Positions 1 through 8,753 of a stretch of DNA of 64,000 nucleotides are shown in pieces. The translations under genes were made by a program, and so were the position numbers. The notes under the pieces are model-generated. The model did no database searches. It was given only the letters and a program-made list of their open reading frames with translations, and was not told where the DNA came from. Source of the DNA: Oscillospiraceae bacterium (GTDB taxonomy: Bacteria; Bacillota; Clostridia; Oscillospirales; Ruminococcaceae); assembly GCA_018380115.1 (NCBI GenBank), contig JAGZUF010000005.1:62001-126000 (forward strand), in the 5' to 3' direction. Each line of letters opens with the position of its first letter. Position 1 is the first letter of the stretch.

Positions 1-1
1 T

Positions 2-1327
2 TTATTTCTGCACAGCAGCCCGCTTGTGCCTGGTGCGCGCATACAGCGCACAGCCAAGCGCCGTGCATGCAGCCTCGGCCACCGGCACCGCAAGCCACAC
101 ACCCGTCATGCCCCACAGCGCCGCCATGGCAAATGCCAGCGGCACCAGCAGAATAAAGCCGCGCAGAAGCGAAAGCACCTGGGCGGGCAGCGCGTGCTCT
201 ACCGCCGGAAAATAGGTGCAGAACACGATGTTGGCCCCCATGAATACAGCCCCGGAAAAGTACAGGCGCAGGCCCTGCACTGCAATGCGCAAAAGCGCGG
301 CATCGTTTTCACTGTTGAAAGCCTGCGCCACAGGCCGTGCAAACACAAACAGCCCCAAAGACAGCGCCGCCGAAATGCCCAGAACGGCGGCCATTGCCCA
401 GTGCAGAAGGCGGCGTGCCGCCCGTATGTCGCCCTCACCCCAGGCCCGGCTGGCCAGCGGCTGCATGCCCTGGCCCAGCCCCGTGTAAATAGCTGCCGCC
501 ACCAGCGAAAGATTCGCCACCACGCCGTAGGCCGCCACACCCGTGCTGCCCGCCAGCCGCAGAATAATGCTGTTAAAGGTAATCATCACTACACCGGACG
601 AGAGCTGGGCCAGCAGCGCGGGCAGCCCCAGCCAGACGATGCCGCCCGCTGCGGCGGGCCGCGGACGCAGCCGGCGGGCGTGAAAGCCTCTGCGCGGTGA
701 AGCCCAGTGCGGCAAAAGAACAGCAATGCCCAGCACAGGTGCAAGCCCGGTGGCAAACACGGCGCCAAAAATGCCCATGCCGCAGGGAAAAATGAAGATA
801 TAATCCAGCACAATGTTGGAAAAGCTGCCTATCACCGTAGACATCATGGCCAGGCGCGGGTTTCCATCGTTGCGCACAAAGCACACCAGCACCCCGTTGA
901 GGATGAACGCCGGGGAAAACAGCAGCATCACCCGCAGATAGGTGTGCGCCATGGCCGCCACCTTGCCGTATGCGCCCAACAGCGCCGCAATGTGCCCCGA
1001 ACAAAACACCCCCAGCAGCACGCCTGCCGCCGCACACAGTGCCGCCAGGCCCAGCGCATGGGTAAACGCCTCGTCTGCGCCGCGCGCATCGCCCCTGCTT
1101 TTGCACACGGCATACCGCGTGGCCCCGCCCATGCCCAGCAGCAGCCCGGCGCCGTAAATGAAGTTATAGGCCGGTATGGCAAGGTTCAGGGCAGCAAGGC
1201 CCTGTGTGCCAAGCCCCTGTGCCACAAAAAAGGTATCTGCCAGAATATAGCAGGAATTCGCCAGCATGCCGCCCACACTCATCAGCGTATATTTAGCAAA
1301 CACGCGCGGCATATGCCCTTCACTCAC
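2..1327 (-). CDS. MATE family multidrug efflux transporter (MepA-like)
   Basis: A 441-residue polytopic membrane protein with about 12 hydrophobic segments, the normal size for a MATE exporter that couples Na+ or H+ entry to expulsion of cationic compounds. The N-terminal part has the ADTFFVAQGLG and GMGGATRYAV stretches typical of the MepA-like branch of clostridial MATE proteins. The gene is complete, with its stop codon at positions 2-4. Its start is supported by GGAGGG about 9 nt upstream. It lies downstream of a MerR regulator on the same strand, separated by a structured leader with a terminator-like hairpin (1377-1433), so expression may be controlled by attenuation as well as by MerR. 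The substrate cannot be deduced; a guanidinium-type or drug cation is an inference from the leader. Confidence 0.9.
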   Translation of the reverse strand: MSEGHMPRVFAKYTLMSVGGMLANSCYILADTFFVAQGLGTQGLAALNLAIPAYNFIYGAGLLLGMGGATRYAVCKSRGDARGADEAFTHALGLAALCAAAGVLLGVFCSGHIAALLGAYGKVAAMAHTYLRVMLLFSPAFILNGVLVCFVRNDGNPRLAMMSTVIGSFSNIVLDYIFIFPCGMGIFGAVFATGLAPVLGIAVLLPHWASPRRGFHARRLRPRPAAAGGIVWLGLPALLAQLSSGVVMITFNSIILRLAGSTGVAAYGVVANLSLVAAAIYTGLGQGMQPLASRAWGEGDIRAARRLLHWAMAAVLGISAALSLGLFVFARPVAQAFNSENDAALLRIAVQGLRLYFSGAVFMGANIVFCTYFPAVEHALPAQVLSLLRGFILLVPLAFAMAALWGMTGVWLAVPVAEAACTALGCALYARTRHKRAAVQK

Positions 1328-1376
1328 TTCAAAACCCTCCTACGCGCCGCATCGGGCCCGCCCACGGGCGGGCAAT

Positions 1377-1440
1377 AAAAAAGTGCCCTTTGCTTCGCAT
1401 CTTCATGGCCTGCTGATGCGAAACCTGGCACTTGTGTTTA
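1377..1440 (-). promoter_or_regulatory. Nested hairpin leader/attenuator before the MATE gene (candidate guanidine-IV/mepA-type riboswitch)
   Basis: On the minus strand, AAGTGCC (1427-1433) pairs with GGCACTT (1381-1387). Inside this, TTCGCATC (1415-1422) pairs with GATGCGAA (1394-1401). The outer stem runs straight into six T residues (1377-1382). The element sits in the 157-nt gap between the MerR stop and the MATE start. Known context: guanidine-IV (mepA motif) riboswitches precede MepA-type MATE genes in Clostridia and overlap a terminator. Assigning this element to that class is inference; it could simply be the merR terminator. Confidence 0.45.
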
Positions 1441-1484
1441 CCCGGCGGCAAAACTCATCTTATAAAGCTGACCTTAACAGAATA

Positions 1485-2291
1485 TCAGGCCTGCACTTTG
1501 TTGTCAAGCCACGCCGGCAAAGGAACCTGCACCTGATAGCTCCACTGCAGGATACCGGTGACGACCACCTGCTCCACCACAAACGCGGGCGGCCGGCCGC
1601 CGCGCTGCTGCGCTTGAGCCTGAAGCTGGGCAGTACACGCCTGCCTGTCCGCTTCACAGCAGTTTGCGCACAGATAGTCCCCCGCGGGCAGAATAGTGAG
1701 GCCGCGTGTGTCCGGCCAGCGTAGGCATACGGCAAACAAGCGCGACACACCGCCCGCCGTATAAATGCCGGCCACATCTTCAAAAGTATACGAATTGCGC
1801 CGCTTTGGGCCAAGCTGGGCGTAAAAATGGTCGTGGTAATGCCACAGGTTGTCCAGCGCAGGGCGCTGCAGCGTGTTGGATAAAAGCAGCACCCGCTCCG
1901 GCATCCGCCGCACAAATGGGCCGCCGTTCTCCTGCGGGCCTGCAAGCTTCTTTTCATAATCTGCCCGCGCACGCTTTATTTTTTCTTTTGCCTGCTGAAG
2001 GCGCGCTATTTTTTCATCTGCGCTTTTCTCGGCGCTGCGCAGAAATGCAATCAGCTCTTCAAGGCCGTCATATTCCAGCGCCCGGCGGATATCCTTCAGC
2101 GAGAGGTCCATACAGCGCAGCGCCTGAATGGTGTTAAGGCGCACAATCTCCTGCTCAGAGTAATAACGGTAGCCCGTCCACTCGTCCCTCACGCCCGGGC
2201 GCACAAGGCCTATCCTGTCGTAATGGCGCAGCGTCTCGCTTGTCATGCCCACCAGGGCGGCGGCCTCGCTGATAGAAAAAAGTTTTTTCAT
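1485..2291 (-). CDS. MerR family transcriptional regulator
   Basis: A 268-residue regulator. Residues 1-70 form the MerR winged helix: FSISEAAALVGM, then TLRHYDRIGLVRP, then the G-Y-R-Y-Y stretch. Residues about 75-115 are a charged coiled-coil dimerisation helix. The remaining 150 residues are an effector-binding domain rich in aromatic and Cys residues, similar in layout to BmrR/GyrI-type ligand domains. It lies between a MATE pump (downstream, same strand) and a divergent ABC transporter operon, so it probably senses a toxic or cationic compound and controls one or both. The ligand is unknown. Confidence 0.85.
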   Translation of the reverse strand: MKKLFSISEAAALVGMTSETLRHYDRIGLVRPGVRDEWTGYRYYSEQEIVRLNTIQALRCMDLSLKDIRRALEYDGLEELIAFLRSAEKSADEKIARLQQAKEKIKRARADYEKKLAGPQENGGPFVRRMPERVLLLSNTLQRPALDNLWHYHDHFYAQLGPKRRNSYTFEDVAGIYTAGGVSRLFAVCLRWPDTRGLTILPAGDYLCANCCEADRQACTAQLQAQAQQRGGRPPAFVVEQVVVTGILQWSYQVQVPLPAWLDNKVQA

Positions 2292-2300
2292 ATTCGCCTC

Positions 2301-2331
2301 TTGACTTTTTTGTTACACAAAGGTTTACCAT
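2301..2331 (+). promoter_or_regulatory. Possible MerR-type promoter of the ABC operon
   Basis: TTGACT at 2301-2306 is followed after 19 bp by TACCAT at 2326-2331. A 19-bp spacer is the hallmark of promoters activated by MerR proteins, and the site lies in the intergenic region between a merR-like gene and the divergent ABC genes. The -10 is poor and no clean palindrome is visible, so the call is tentative. Confidence 0.3.
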
Positions 2332-2422
2332 GCTTATTGTACCACACCGCAGGGCTGCGGGCAAGCCGGGCGGCATGCCGCTTCCTGCACAGCACAGCAA
2401 CAGAAAAGCGAGGCAAATACAC

Positions 2423-3274
2423 ATGGTAGAACTGTCGAATGTCACCAAAAATTATGGCCGGGCGCAGGTGCTGCAAAACATCTGCCTCACGCTGGACGAG
2501 CCAGGCATTTATTGCCTTTTGGGGCGGAACGGCGCAGGAAAAACTACGCTGCTGAAGGCGATGGCCGGCTATGTGCCCCTTTCACAGGGGCGCATCACGG
2601 TAGATGGGCGGCCCATCAGCACAGCCTGCATGGAGACAGGCGTGAGCTATATTGAAAATTTTGCACGGCATTTCAACCTGCCGGTGCGCCGCCTGCTTCA
2701 CATTGCAGGCGGGCTGGACACAAGCTTCGACTTCGCCTTTGCGCAGGAGATGATGGAGCGTTTCGAGCTGGACGGCGCAAAAAAATTCCGCCAGCTCTCG
2801 CTTGGCATGAAGACGATGGTTTCTACCATTATCTGCCTTGCCAGCAACCGCAGCCTTATCCTTCTGGATGAACCGGTGCTGGGGTTCGACGCCATCATGC
2901 GCATGGAGTTTTACGATATGCTGGCACAAAGCTGGAAAAGGAGGCCGCGCATCATCATTGTCTCTACCCACATCATAGAAGAAATCGCCCAAACCATTCA
3001 GAAGCTTATCATTCTGGACAAAGGCCACGTGCGCTTTTTCGACACGCTTGCGGCCGTGGACGCTATGGCATGCAGCGTCAGCGGGCTGCGGCATGAGGTA
3101 GATGCTGCTGTGCAGGGGCAGAACGTCATCGGGCGCGATGACGTGGGCGGGCTCTCCACCGCATATGTGTTCGGCACGCCGCCCAAAGCGCAGGGAAGCC
3201 TCTGCGTGGAAAAGCTCTCTTTGCAGGATTTCTTTATCCAGACAGTAAAAGGAAACGGAGGCCGCATCAAATGA
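2423..3274 (+). CDS. ABC transporter ATP-binding protein
   Basis: A 283-residue nucleotide-binding subunit. Walker A is GRNGAGKTT at residues 34-42, the signature is LSLGM at 125-129, and Walker B is LILLDE at 145-150, followed by the H-loop region STHIIEE. An upstream in-frame ATG at 2330 is less likely because the conserved domain begins right at the 2423 start. The gene overlaps the next gene, a membrane protein, by 4 nt (ATGA), so the two form an export-type ABC system like those with separate small permeases. The usual Q-loop glutamine is not obvious. Cargo is unknown; divergent merR and the MATE pump suggest antibiotic or lipid-related stress. Confidence 0.88.
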   Translation: MVELSNVTKNYGRAQVLQNICLTLDEPGIYCLLGRNGAGKTTLLKAMAGYVPLSQGRITVDGRPISTACMETGVSYIENFARHFNLPVRRLLHIAGGLDTSFDFAFAQEMMERFELDGAKKFRQLSLGMKTMVSTIICLASNRSLILLDEPVLGFDAIMRMEFYDMLAQSWKRRPRIIIVSTHIIEEIAQTIQKLIILDKGHVRFFDTLAAVDAMACSVSGLRHEVDAAVQGQNVIGRDDVGGLSTAYVFGTPPKAQGSLCVEKLSLQDFFIQTVKGNGGRIK

Positions 3275-3924
3275 AACCTATTTTTACCGTTTTGAAAAGG
3301 CAGCTTGCCAGCAGCAGTATCCCCCTGGCGCTTGCGTTGCTGGTGATGCTGCTGGCCACCAGCTCGGCCTCTTCGCCCACCGCGCTCAGCCGCGGCAATT
3401 ACGCCTGGCTGCCCGCCGCAGCCGCGCCGTTTTTTCTGGTGTTTTACAGCTATACCAAGCTGCTTTACCTGGGGGCCTCCAAAAAAGCGTATTATCTGGG
3501 CACACTTGCCTGCTACGGCGTGCTGGCGCTGGGCATGTCGCTTGTGAACACGCTGGTCCGGCTTGTGATAGACCCGCTGAACCATACCCAGGCTGTCATC
3601 AACCTGATGGACGTATGCGGATGGTGGCAGAACGGCCCCGTTCTGGCCGCAGCACAGCAGTTCGCCTTTCTGCTGGCATGCATGCTGTTCCTGCACACCC
3701 TGCTCTCTATGCAGGCGTACTGGTACGGATGGCTGGCAGACGGCATTCTCATCGCCGTCATCAGTATTTTCACGCCCATTGCCCCGCTGCGCGGCCTGCT
3801 GGGCGGCTTTTTCCGGGCCGTGATGCTGAATGCGAACGCCCCCTTCCATCTCGCCGTCTGCACTGCGCTGTGTGCGGCGTTCGCACTGGCGGGGCTTGCA
3901 GTGCTGAAGCACAAAACACTTTGA
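3271..3924 (+). CDS. ABC exporter membrane subunit (putative)
   Basis: A 217-residue protein with about six hydrophobic segments and short loops. It matches the size of small ABC-2-like permeases but has no motif I can name. The 4-nt overlap with the upstream ATPase gene indicates translational coupling and supports a permease role. A lipoprotein gene follows 51 nt downstream. The assignment rests on context and hydrophobicity only. Confidence 0.65.
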   Translation: MKPIFTVLKRQLASSSIPLALALLVMLLATSSASSPTALSRGNYAWLPAAAAPFFLVFYSYTKLLYLGASKKAYYLGTLACYGVLALGMSLVNTLVRLVIDPLNHTQAVINLMDVCGWWQNGPVLAAAQQFAFLLACMLFLHTLLSMQAYWYGWLADGILIAVISIFTPIAPLRGLLGGFFRAVMLNANAPFHLAVCTALCAAFALAGLAVLKHKTL

Positions 3925-3975
3925 GGCCGGGCATGTACTCCGGAACACCCTGAACCACAGAAAGGAAAAGATAGT

Positions 3976-4644
3976 ATGAAAATCGTTTTACGCCTGCTTG
4001 CGGCTGCCGCATGTGCCGCGCTGGGCGCCGGGCTGCTCACAGGCTGCGGCGCGCAGGAGGAAAAATTTGAAGAGCGCCTCTATACGGCGGACGCAGCCTG
4101 CACCGCGCTTTCCATCCAGCTGAGCGACCGCACGCTTCAGCTGGAGCCATCTTCCGACGGGCTTATCCACATCATCTGCCATGAAAGCGGAAGCCGGGGA
4201 TACGATATAGCGCCGGATGAAAACGGCACGCTGGCAGTGACGCAGTGGGAGGAAAACGGCCCACTGGGCCTGCTGCACACCGGCACACCCGCACAGGGGC
4301 GCACTGTGCGGGTGCAGGTGCCCGCGTCCCTCACCGGCCTCAGTATCCAGCTTCAGGGGGAAAACCTGGCTCTTCCCGCTCTTTCTGTGCAGGGCCAGGC
4401 GGATATCCGCGTGAACAACGGAGACCTCACCTTTGAAATGCTGGATGCGCCCGGCATCCGCCTTGAGGTAAAAAATGGCGACATCAGCGGCACCGTGGCT
4501 GGCGCGCAGAGCGGTTATTCCATTACAAGCGAAGTCAAAAAAGGCGAAAACAGCCTGCCCGCAGAGCAAAGCGGCGGCAGCAGGGCGCTTTCCGTCCTTG
4601 CCAACAACGGCGATGTGGCCATTGCGTTCACGCCGGAGGCATAA
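3976..4644 (+). CDS. DUF4097-like lipoprotein
   Basis: A 222-residue secreted lipoprotein. It has a typical signal peptide with lipobox LTGC, so Cys24 would be lipidated. The rest is built from short beta-strand repeats, with the phrases NNGD, KNGD and NNGD recurring between residues about 155 and 215. That is characteristic of the DUF4097/adhesin-like beta-helix fold found near ABC and anti-sigma type genes. The start is supported by AAAGGA upstream. It lies 51 nt after the ABC permease gene and may be an extracytoplasmic partner of that system. Function is unknown. Confidence 0.7.
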   Translation: MKIVLRLLAAAACAALGAGLLTGCGAQEEKFEERLYTADAACTALSIQLSDRTLQLEPSSDGLIHIICHESGSRGYDIAPDENGTLAVTQWEENGPLGLLHTGTPAQGRTVRVQVPASLTGLSIQLQGENLALPALSVQGQADIRVNNGDLTFEMLDAPGIRLEVKNGDISGTVAGAQSGYSITSEVKKGENSLPAEQSGGSRALSVLANNGDVAIAFTPEA

Positions 4645-4661
4645 ACGTCTTTGGCTTTCAG

Positions 4662-4700
4662 AAAAAAACGGGCATACCCGCTGCCGGGTTTGCCCGTTTT
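4662..4700. terminator. Bidirectional rho-independent terminator
   Basis: AACGGGCA-x-ACCCG pairs with CGGGT-x-TGCCCGTT around a 4-nt loop. It is flanked by A7 on the left and T4 on the right, so it works for both the lipoprotein gene and the convergent GH32 gene. Confidence 0.8.
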
Positions 4701-4753
4701 CATATTGTTATTTCCGCGCACAACGGGCACAAACCCGGACGGCACGCAGTGTC

Positions 4754-6442
4754 TCATACGGACATCTGCGCCTTGCGCAGGGCCGAAAGGCAAACATCTT
4801 TCAGCTGCTGGCCTTCGCCTCCGCGCACGTGAAGCCTGCCCGTGTGGCTGCGCGCGTGGCACAAAAGCGACATACAGTGTTCTCCGCCGTCGAAATACAG
4901 CTCCATACAGTTTCTGTCACCCAGAATAAGAAAGGGCACATCGCCGCCGTTCAGGGGCATAGCCTGCACTTGTTCATACCCCTGCCCGATACCGCAGCAG
5001 TTGCACTGGCTTCGGTCTGCCAGCAGGGTGCCGCCCTGTATGGCCAGCATCACGCGCTCGCCGGAATCAAAGCAGAAGCAGAATTCCGCTGTTCCGCCTG
5101 CCCGCGGGCGGGCCAGGGTACCAGAAAGGCAATATGCCTCCGGAAAGCAAAGCAACTCCTGCCCGGACGGCTGCAGCGCCGCATCAGGCACCGCCTCGCG
5201 CCGGCATACAAGCTGTTGCAGTTCGTCAGCGGGGCGCTGGCACAAAAACGGCGTGCCGTCTGCCTTTTGGGAAAGCTCCAGCTCCCGCGGCACTGTGAAC
5301 ATGTTCAGCCAGCCCTCATCCTGCGGGCACATGGCCGAATAGGGCCAATAGCACATCCACGCAATCCACAGCTTCCGCCCGTTCATTTCACCGTATGGAT
5401 CCCATGCAACGGCCGCGTAAAAATCCCGGCCCCAGTCTGCACGCTGCAGCGGAATACCCGGTGCCGCACGGAATGCCGTGCCGTCAAACTGCCCAAAAAG
5501 GAAACGCACGCTGCGGTCCTCTATCCAGCTAAAGGACAACGCCCATATACTGCCGCCCTGCGGCAGGGGGTATTCCAGCAAATCCGGGCATTCATAAATC
5601 CAACCTTCGGGGTGAAAGGCATCGTCCTCCACTGTGCTCAGAAGGCGCCAGTGCTTCAAATCTTCCGACGCGTAAAAGCGAAGCTGCGGCCCGGCGGCCA
5701 CCAGCATCACAAAATACTGCTTGGCCTCGCACCAGAACACCTTCGGGTCACGGAAATCGAGGATAGTATCATCGCACAATACAGGGTTGCCTGCATATTT
5801 GTGGAAACGCTGCCCGTCTGTGCTGTATGCAATATTCTGCCGCTGGCCAAGCTGCGGCCGCTCATGCATGCGAGAGGAATAGGCCATGACCCAGGCACCC
5901 CTGCCGAAGCCCGCACGGCCCTGCGTGTCAAACAGCGTGCAGCCGGAGATGGCATAACCGGCCTCGTCTGCGCTGAGCGCAGGCGGCAGCACCTTCCAGT
6001 CAAACAAGTTTTCGCTGACACAGTGCCCCCAGCCCTTATCGTACCCACGGCATCCAAAGGGGTTCAGCTGATAGAACATGTGGTAACGACCGTCTTTTTT
6101 CACAAGGCCGTTGGGGTCGTTGATCCACCCACGGCTGCTGGTAAAATGATACAGCGGGCGGTGCGGTTCTGAAAACAGGCCTTCCCGGCCTGGGAAGGTA
6201 TCCTCAAAGGCAACCCATTCGCGCCACTGCTGTTCCGGCACGCCCGCTTCCGAATGCAGGGAAACAGGCTGCCCGGTGCAGTACAACGCATCAAAATACA
6301 CCCAGTAGCCTGCCTTTTCGGGCGGAACCATCTGTACATCGAACAGCCACACCATATCTGCCGCTGCAAGCCGCATGCGCGTCAGCGGCGCGCCGTCCGC
6401 CACCGGGAACGCCAGATACCGCCCGTGCGAAGCATACTGCAT
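4754..6442 (-). CDS. GH32 family beta-fructosidase with DUF4980-like N-terminal domain
   Basis: A 562-residue glycoside hydrolase. The GH32 signature is complete: WINDPNG at 106-112 with nucleophile Asp109, FRDPKV at 230-235, and the ECPDL acid/base motif with Glu284. The C-terminal third is the usual GH32 beta-sandwich. The catalytic domain is preceded by about 100 residues (GRYLAFPV near the start, then GYWVYFDALYCTGQPV) resembling the DUF4980 module of some levanases. No signal peptide is seen, so it should act in the cytoplasm on imported fructosides. An upstream in-frame ATG (6502) would overlap the regulator gene and is less likely. It is the last gene of the leftward carbohydrate cluster, just after the DeoR regulator. 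Confidence 0.88.
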   Translation of the reverse strand: MQYASHGRYLAFPVADGAPLTRMRLAAADMVWLFDVQMVPPEKAGYWVYFDALYCTGQPVSLHSEAGVPEQQWREWVAFEDTFPGREGLFSEPHRPLYHFTSSRGWINDPNGLVKKDGRYHMFYQLNPFGCRGYDKGWGHCVSENLFDWKVLPPALSADEAGYAISGCTLFDTQGRAGFGRGAWVMAYSSRMHERPQLGQRQNIAYSTDGQRFHKYAGNPVLCDDTILDFRDPKVFWCEAKQYFVMLVAAGPQLRFYASEDLKHWRLLSTVEDDAFHPEGWIYECPDLLEYPLPQGGSIWALSFSWIEDRSVRFLFGQFDGTAFRAAPGIPLQRADWGRDFYAAVAWDPYGEMNGRKLWIAWMCYWPYSAMCPQDEGWLNMFTVPRELELSQKADGTPFLCQRPADELQQLVCRREAVPDAALQPSGQELLCFPEAYCLSGTLARPRAGGTAEFCFCFDSGERVMLAIQGGTLLADRSQCNCCGIGQGYEQVQAMPLNGGDVPFLILGDRNCMELYFDGGEHCMSLLCHARSHTGRLHVRGGEGQQLKDVCLSALRKAQMSV

Positions 6443-6461
6443 AGTAAACACAGCCCCCCTG

Positions 6462-7196
6462 TTACACAACAATGATGTTTTCCAGCGCCTCAAAATCGTC
6501 AAAATATTTTCCTGTAATGACAGGACAGGCGTCGATATCGGCTATTTTGTACATAGCAACATCGCCGTACTTGTTTGAATCTACCAAAAAATAAGCCGCC
6601 TGGGAATTTGCTATGGCTATCTGTTTGATAGCCCGCTCGCGGCTGTCGTGGCTGGTAAGGCCCATGGTGACGCTGAGGCCGTTGGCCCCGATAAAACTTT
6701 TGGTGAAGCGCACGTCCTGCATCATTTGCTGGGCAAACGGCCCCACGCAGGAGCTGGTGCGCATTTTCACATCCCCGCCCACCAGCACACAGACAATGCC
6801 CTTTTCCATCAGCTTGCGTATGATTTCAAAAGAGTTTGTCACCACTTTGACATTATTGGCATGGATATAATCTGCGAGGATGCAGTTGAGGCTGGACGGG
6901 TCCAGATAGACCACATCGTTATCGTGGATAAGCTCGGCCGCATAGCGTGCGATACGCTCTTTTTCTTCACGGTTGAGCAATATCTTCTCGTTGATGCCGC
7001 GCTCGATGTTCTCTTTGCGCATGCGCACGCCGCCGCCGCGCAGAAGCTCTACTTCGCCGCGCAGGGCAAGCTCTTTCAAATCTCTGCGCAGGGTAGATTC
7101 AGAGATACCCATTTTCTGCGCCAGGCCGGGCAGGCGCTCCAGTCCGCTGGCCTGCAGGATCTCCAAGATCTGGCTTCGCCTCAAAGTCGGAATCAT
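6462..7196 (-). CDS. DeoR family sugar-responsive transcriptional repressor
   Basis: A 244-residue regulator. The N-terminal DeoR winged helix (about residues 1-55) reads RRSQILEIL, then GISESTLRRDLKEL. The C-terminal DeoR sensor domain has DVVYLDPSSLN and the VVTNSF and GGDVK stretches that bind a phosphorylated sugar. The ATG at 7196 is preceded by GGAGG with 6-nt spacing, which beats the longer in-frame starts. It sits between the ROK kinase and GH32 genes at the end of the carbohydrate operon and is the best candidate for its repressor, probably relieved by a pathway sugar phosphate. Confidence 0.9.
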   Translation of the reverse strand: MIPTLRRSQILEILQASGLERLPGLAQKMGISESTLRRDLKELALRGEVELLRGGGVRMRKENIERGINEKILLNREEKERIARYAAELIHDNDVVYLDPSSLNCILADYIHANNVKVVTNSFEIIRKLMEKGIVCVLVGGDVKMRTSSCVGPFAQQMMQDVRFTKSFIGANGLSVTMGLTSHDSRERAIKQIAIANSQAAYFLVDSNKYGDVAMYKIADIDACPVITGKYFDDFEALENIIVV

Positions 7197-7222
7197 AGCT
7201 ATCCTCCATCCTTTGGCCGCGT

Positions 7223-8167
7223 TCATTTTCCTTTCAACGCCAGGGCTGCCGCACCCAGAAGCGCCGCATGGTACCCCAGCCCCGTATGCAGAAGCTGCAC
7301 CGGCATCAGGCTGGGGTGAACACAGCTGCAAAATGTTTCCATAATAAAATTATACATGAGTGAAAAGGAATCCGCTACCCCTCCGCCCAAAATAACGGCC
7401 TGCGGGTTCAGCACATTCACAGCCGCACCAAGCCCGCGTCCCAGGTAACTGCCAAGCCGGCGGAAACACGCCACCGCCTGCGGCACACCCTGCTGCGCCA
7501 GCGCGGCACAGCCGCGCCCGTCCGCCGGAAGGCCCTGGCCCTCCACAAGGGCGGCAAGCTGGCTGTTACGCTTCATCTCAAGCCGGAACATTCTGTCCAG
7601 CGCACGGCCCGAGCCGTGCGCCTCCAGGCAGCCCCTGCCGCCGCACGACGGGCACACGCACGGCCTGCCGTATTCCACCTTGATGTGCCCCAGTTCTCCG
7701 GCAAAGCCCTTGCTGCCGCGCACAAGGCGGCCGCCGCTTACCACGGCGCCGCCCACGCCCGTGCTCACCGTCACCCAAAGAAAATCGTGCAGGCCGCCGG
7801 CGCCAAAGCGCAGTTCAGCCAGCGCACAGGCGTTTACATCATTCTCAATAAGCACGGGGAGGCCGCCCATACGCCCTCCCAGCATGTGCCCTATGGGCTT
7901 TCTGTTCCAATCCGGATACGCGCAGTGCACAAGCTTTTGCCCCTTTTCATCCACAATGCCGGGCACAGTGGCGCCTATTCCGCTGAGGCACCACACATCA
8001 AGCCCCCGCCCGCACAGAAGCCTTTGCAGCGCCTCACAGCAGGCGTCTAGATGAGCTTCACAGTGGGCCCGGCAGGTAGGGAACCGCTCGCTGGCCACTA
8101 TTGTTCCGTCCTCCTGCACCAGCGCCACAATGGTCTTTGTGCCGCCGATGTCTATTGCGCCTACCAT
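7223..8167 (-). CDS. ROK family sugar kinase
   Basis: A 314-residue ROK protein beginning with the ATP-binding DIGGTKT loop at residues 5-11. It has the ENDVNACALAE region, a G-T-G-V-G-G-A phosphate motif, and a Cys-rich zinc motif CVCPSCGGRGCLE. Members phosphorylate hexoses or N-acetylated sugars. There is no N-terminal HTH, so this is an enzyme and not a ROK repressor. The start at 8167 follows AGGAGG 12 nt upstream, placing it one base after the SIS gene stop. Its neighbour is an SIS isomerase, suggesting kinase and isomerase steps on the same sugar. Confidence 0.88.
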   Translation of the reverse strand: MVGAIDIGGTKTIVALVQEDGTIVASERFPTCRAHCEAHLDACCEALQRLLCGRGLDVWCLSGIGATVPGIVDEKGQKLVHCAYPDWNRKPIGHMLGGRMGGLPVLIENDVNACALAELRFGAGGLHDFLWVTVSTGVGGAVVSGGRLVRGSKGFAGELGHIKVEYGRPCVCPSCGGRGCLEAHGSGRALDRMFRLEMKRNSQLAALVEGQGLPADGRGCAALAQQGVPQAVACFRRLGSYLGRGLGAAVNVLNPQAVILGGGVADSFSLMYNFIMETFCSCVHPSLMPVQLLHTGLGYHAALLGAAALALKGK

Positions 8168-8168
8168 C

Positions 8169-8747
8169 TCAGCCTGCCGCCTCCTGGTTACGGCGGCGGA
8201 AATACTGTGAAAGCACATGATTCAATATCAGGTGCACATCCTCCACCACGCCGTAATTGCGTGAGGGCACTACAAGGCAGATATCAGCCATACTGCCCAG
8301 CTTCCCGTCATAGCCGCCTATGATGGCGGCCGTGGTGCAGCCCACGCCGGCCGCAAAGGCCAGCCCATTTACAAGGTTTGGCGAATTGCCGGACACCGAA
8401 AGTGCCAGCACCACGTCGCCCGAGTGGCAGAAGTTTTCCAACTGATAAGAAAAAATTTCATCATACGAGATATCGTTGCCCAGTGCTGTTACAATGCCGG
8501 TGTTGTCGGAAAGGCTCACCACTTTTGCACGCGGGCACCCTGGCACATTGATGCCCTTGTTGAAATCGCACACCCAATGCGTGGCGCAGGCGGCGCTGCC
8601 GCCGTTACCCAGCACAAAGATGCTGCTGCCTTGCCGGTATGCGCTGTACAGCACCCCTGCAAGCGCGTCCAGCTTTGCGGTATCCAATGCGTTCAGCACG
8701 CCGCTCAGCTCGGAAAAATATTCTTTTGAAAAACTGCCCAGCTCCAT
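8169..8747 (-). CDS. SIS domain protein (GmhA-like sugar isomerase)
   Basis: A 192-residue single SIS-domain protein. The phosphosugar-binding loop IFVLGNGGSAACATHW lies at about 43-58 and a second serine loop, LSVSGNSPNLV, lies further on. Layout and length fit sedoheptulose-7-phosphate isomerase (GmhA) and related aldose-ketose isomerases. No heptose biosynthesis genes are nearby. In this catabolic operon it more likely isomerises a phosphorylated intermediate. It sits 1 nt from the ROK gene and 6 nt from the class II aldolase gene. Confidence 0.82.
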   Translation of the reverse strand: MELGSFSKEYFSELSGVLNALDTAKLDALAGVLYSAYRQGSSIFVLGNGGSAACATHWVCDFNKGINVPGCPRAKVVSLSDNTGIVTALGNDISYDEIFSYQLENFCHSGDVVLALSVSGNSPNLVNGLAFAAGVGCTTAAIIGGYDGKLGSMADICLVVPSRNYGVVEDVHLILNHVLSQYFRRRNQEAAG

Positions 8748-8753
8748 ATATCC

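Noticed and set aside
4475..6172. A 565-codon plus-strand open frame opposite the GH32 gene
   Set aside because: The minus strand carries all GH32 catalytic motifs; the plus frame has no family signature.
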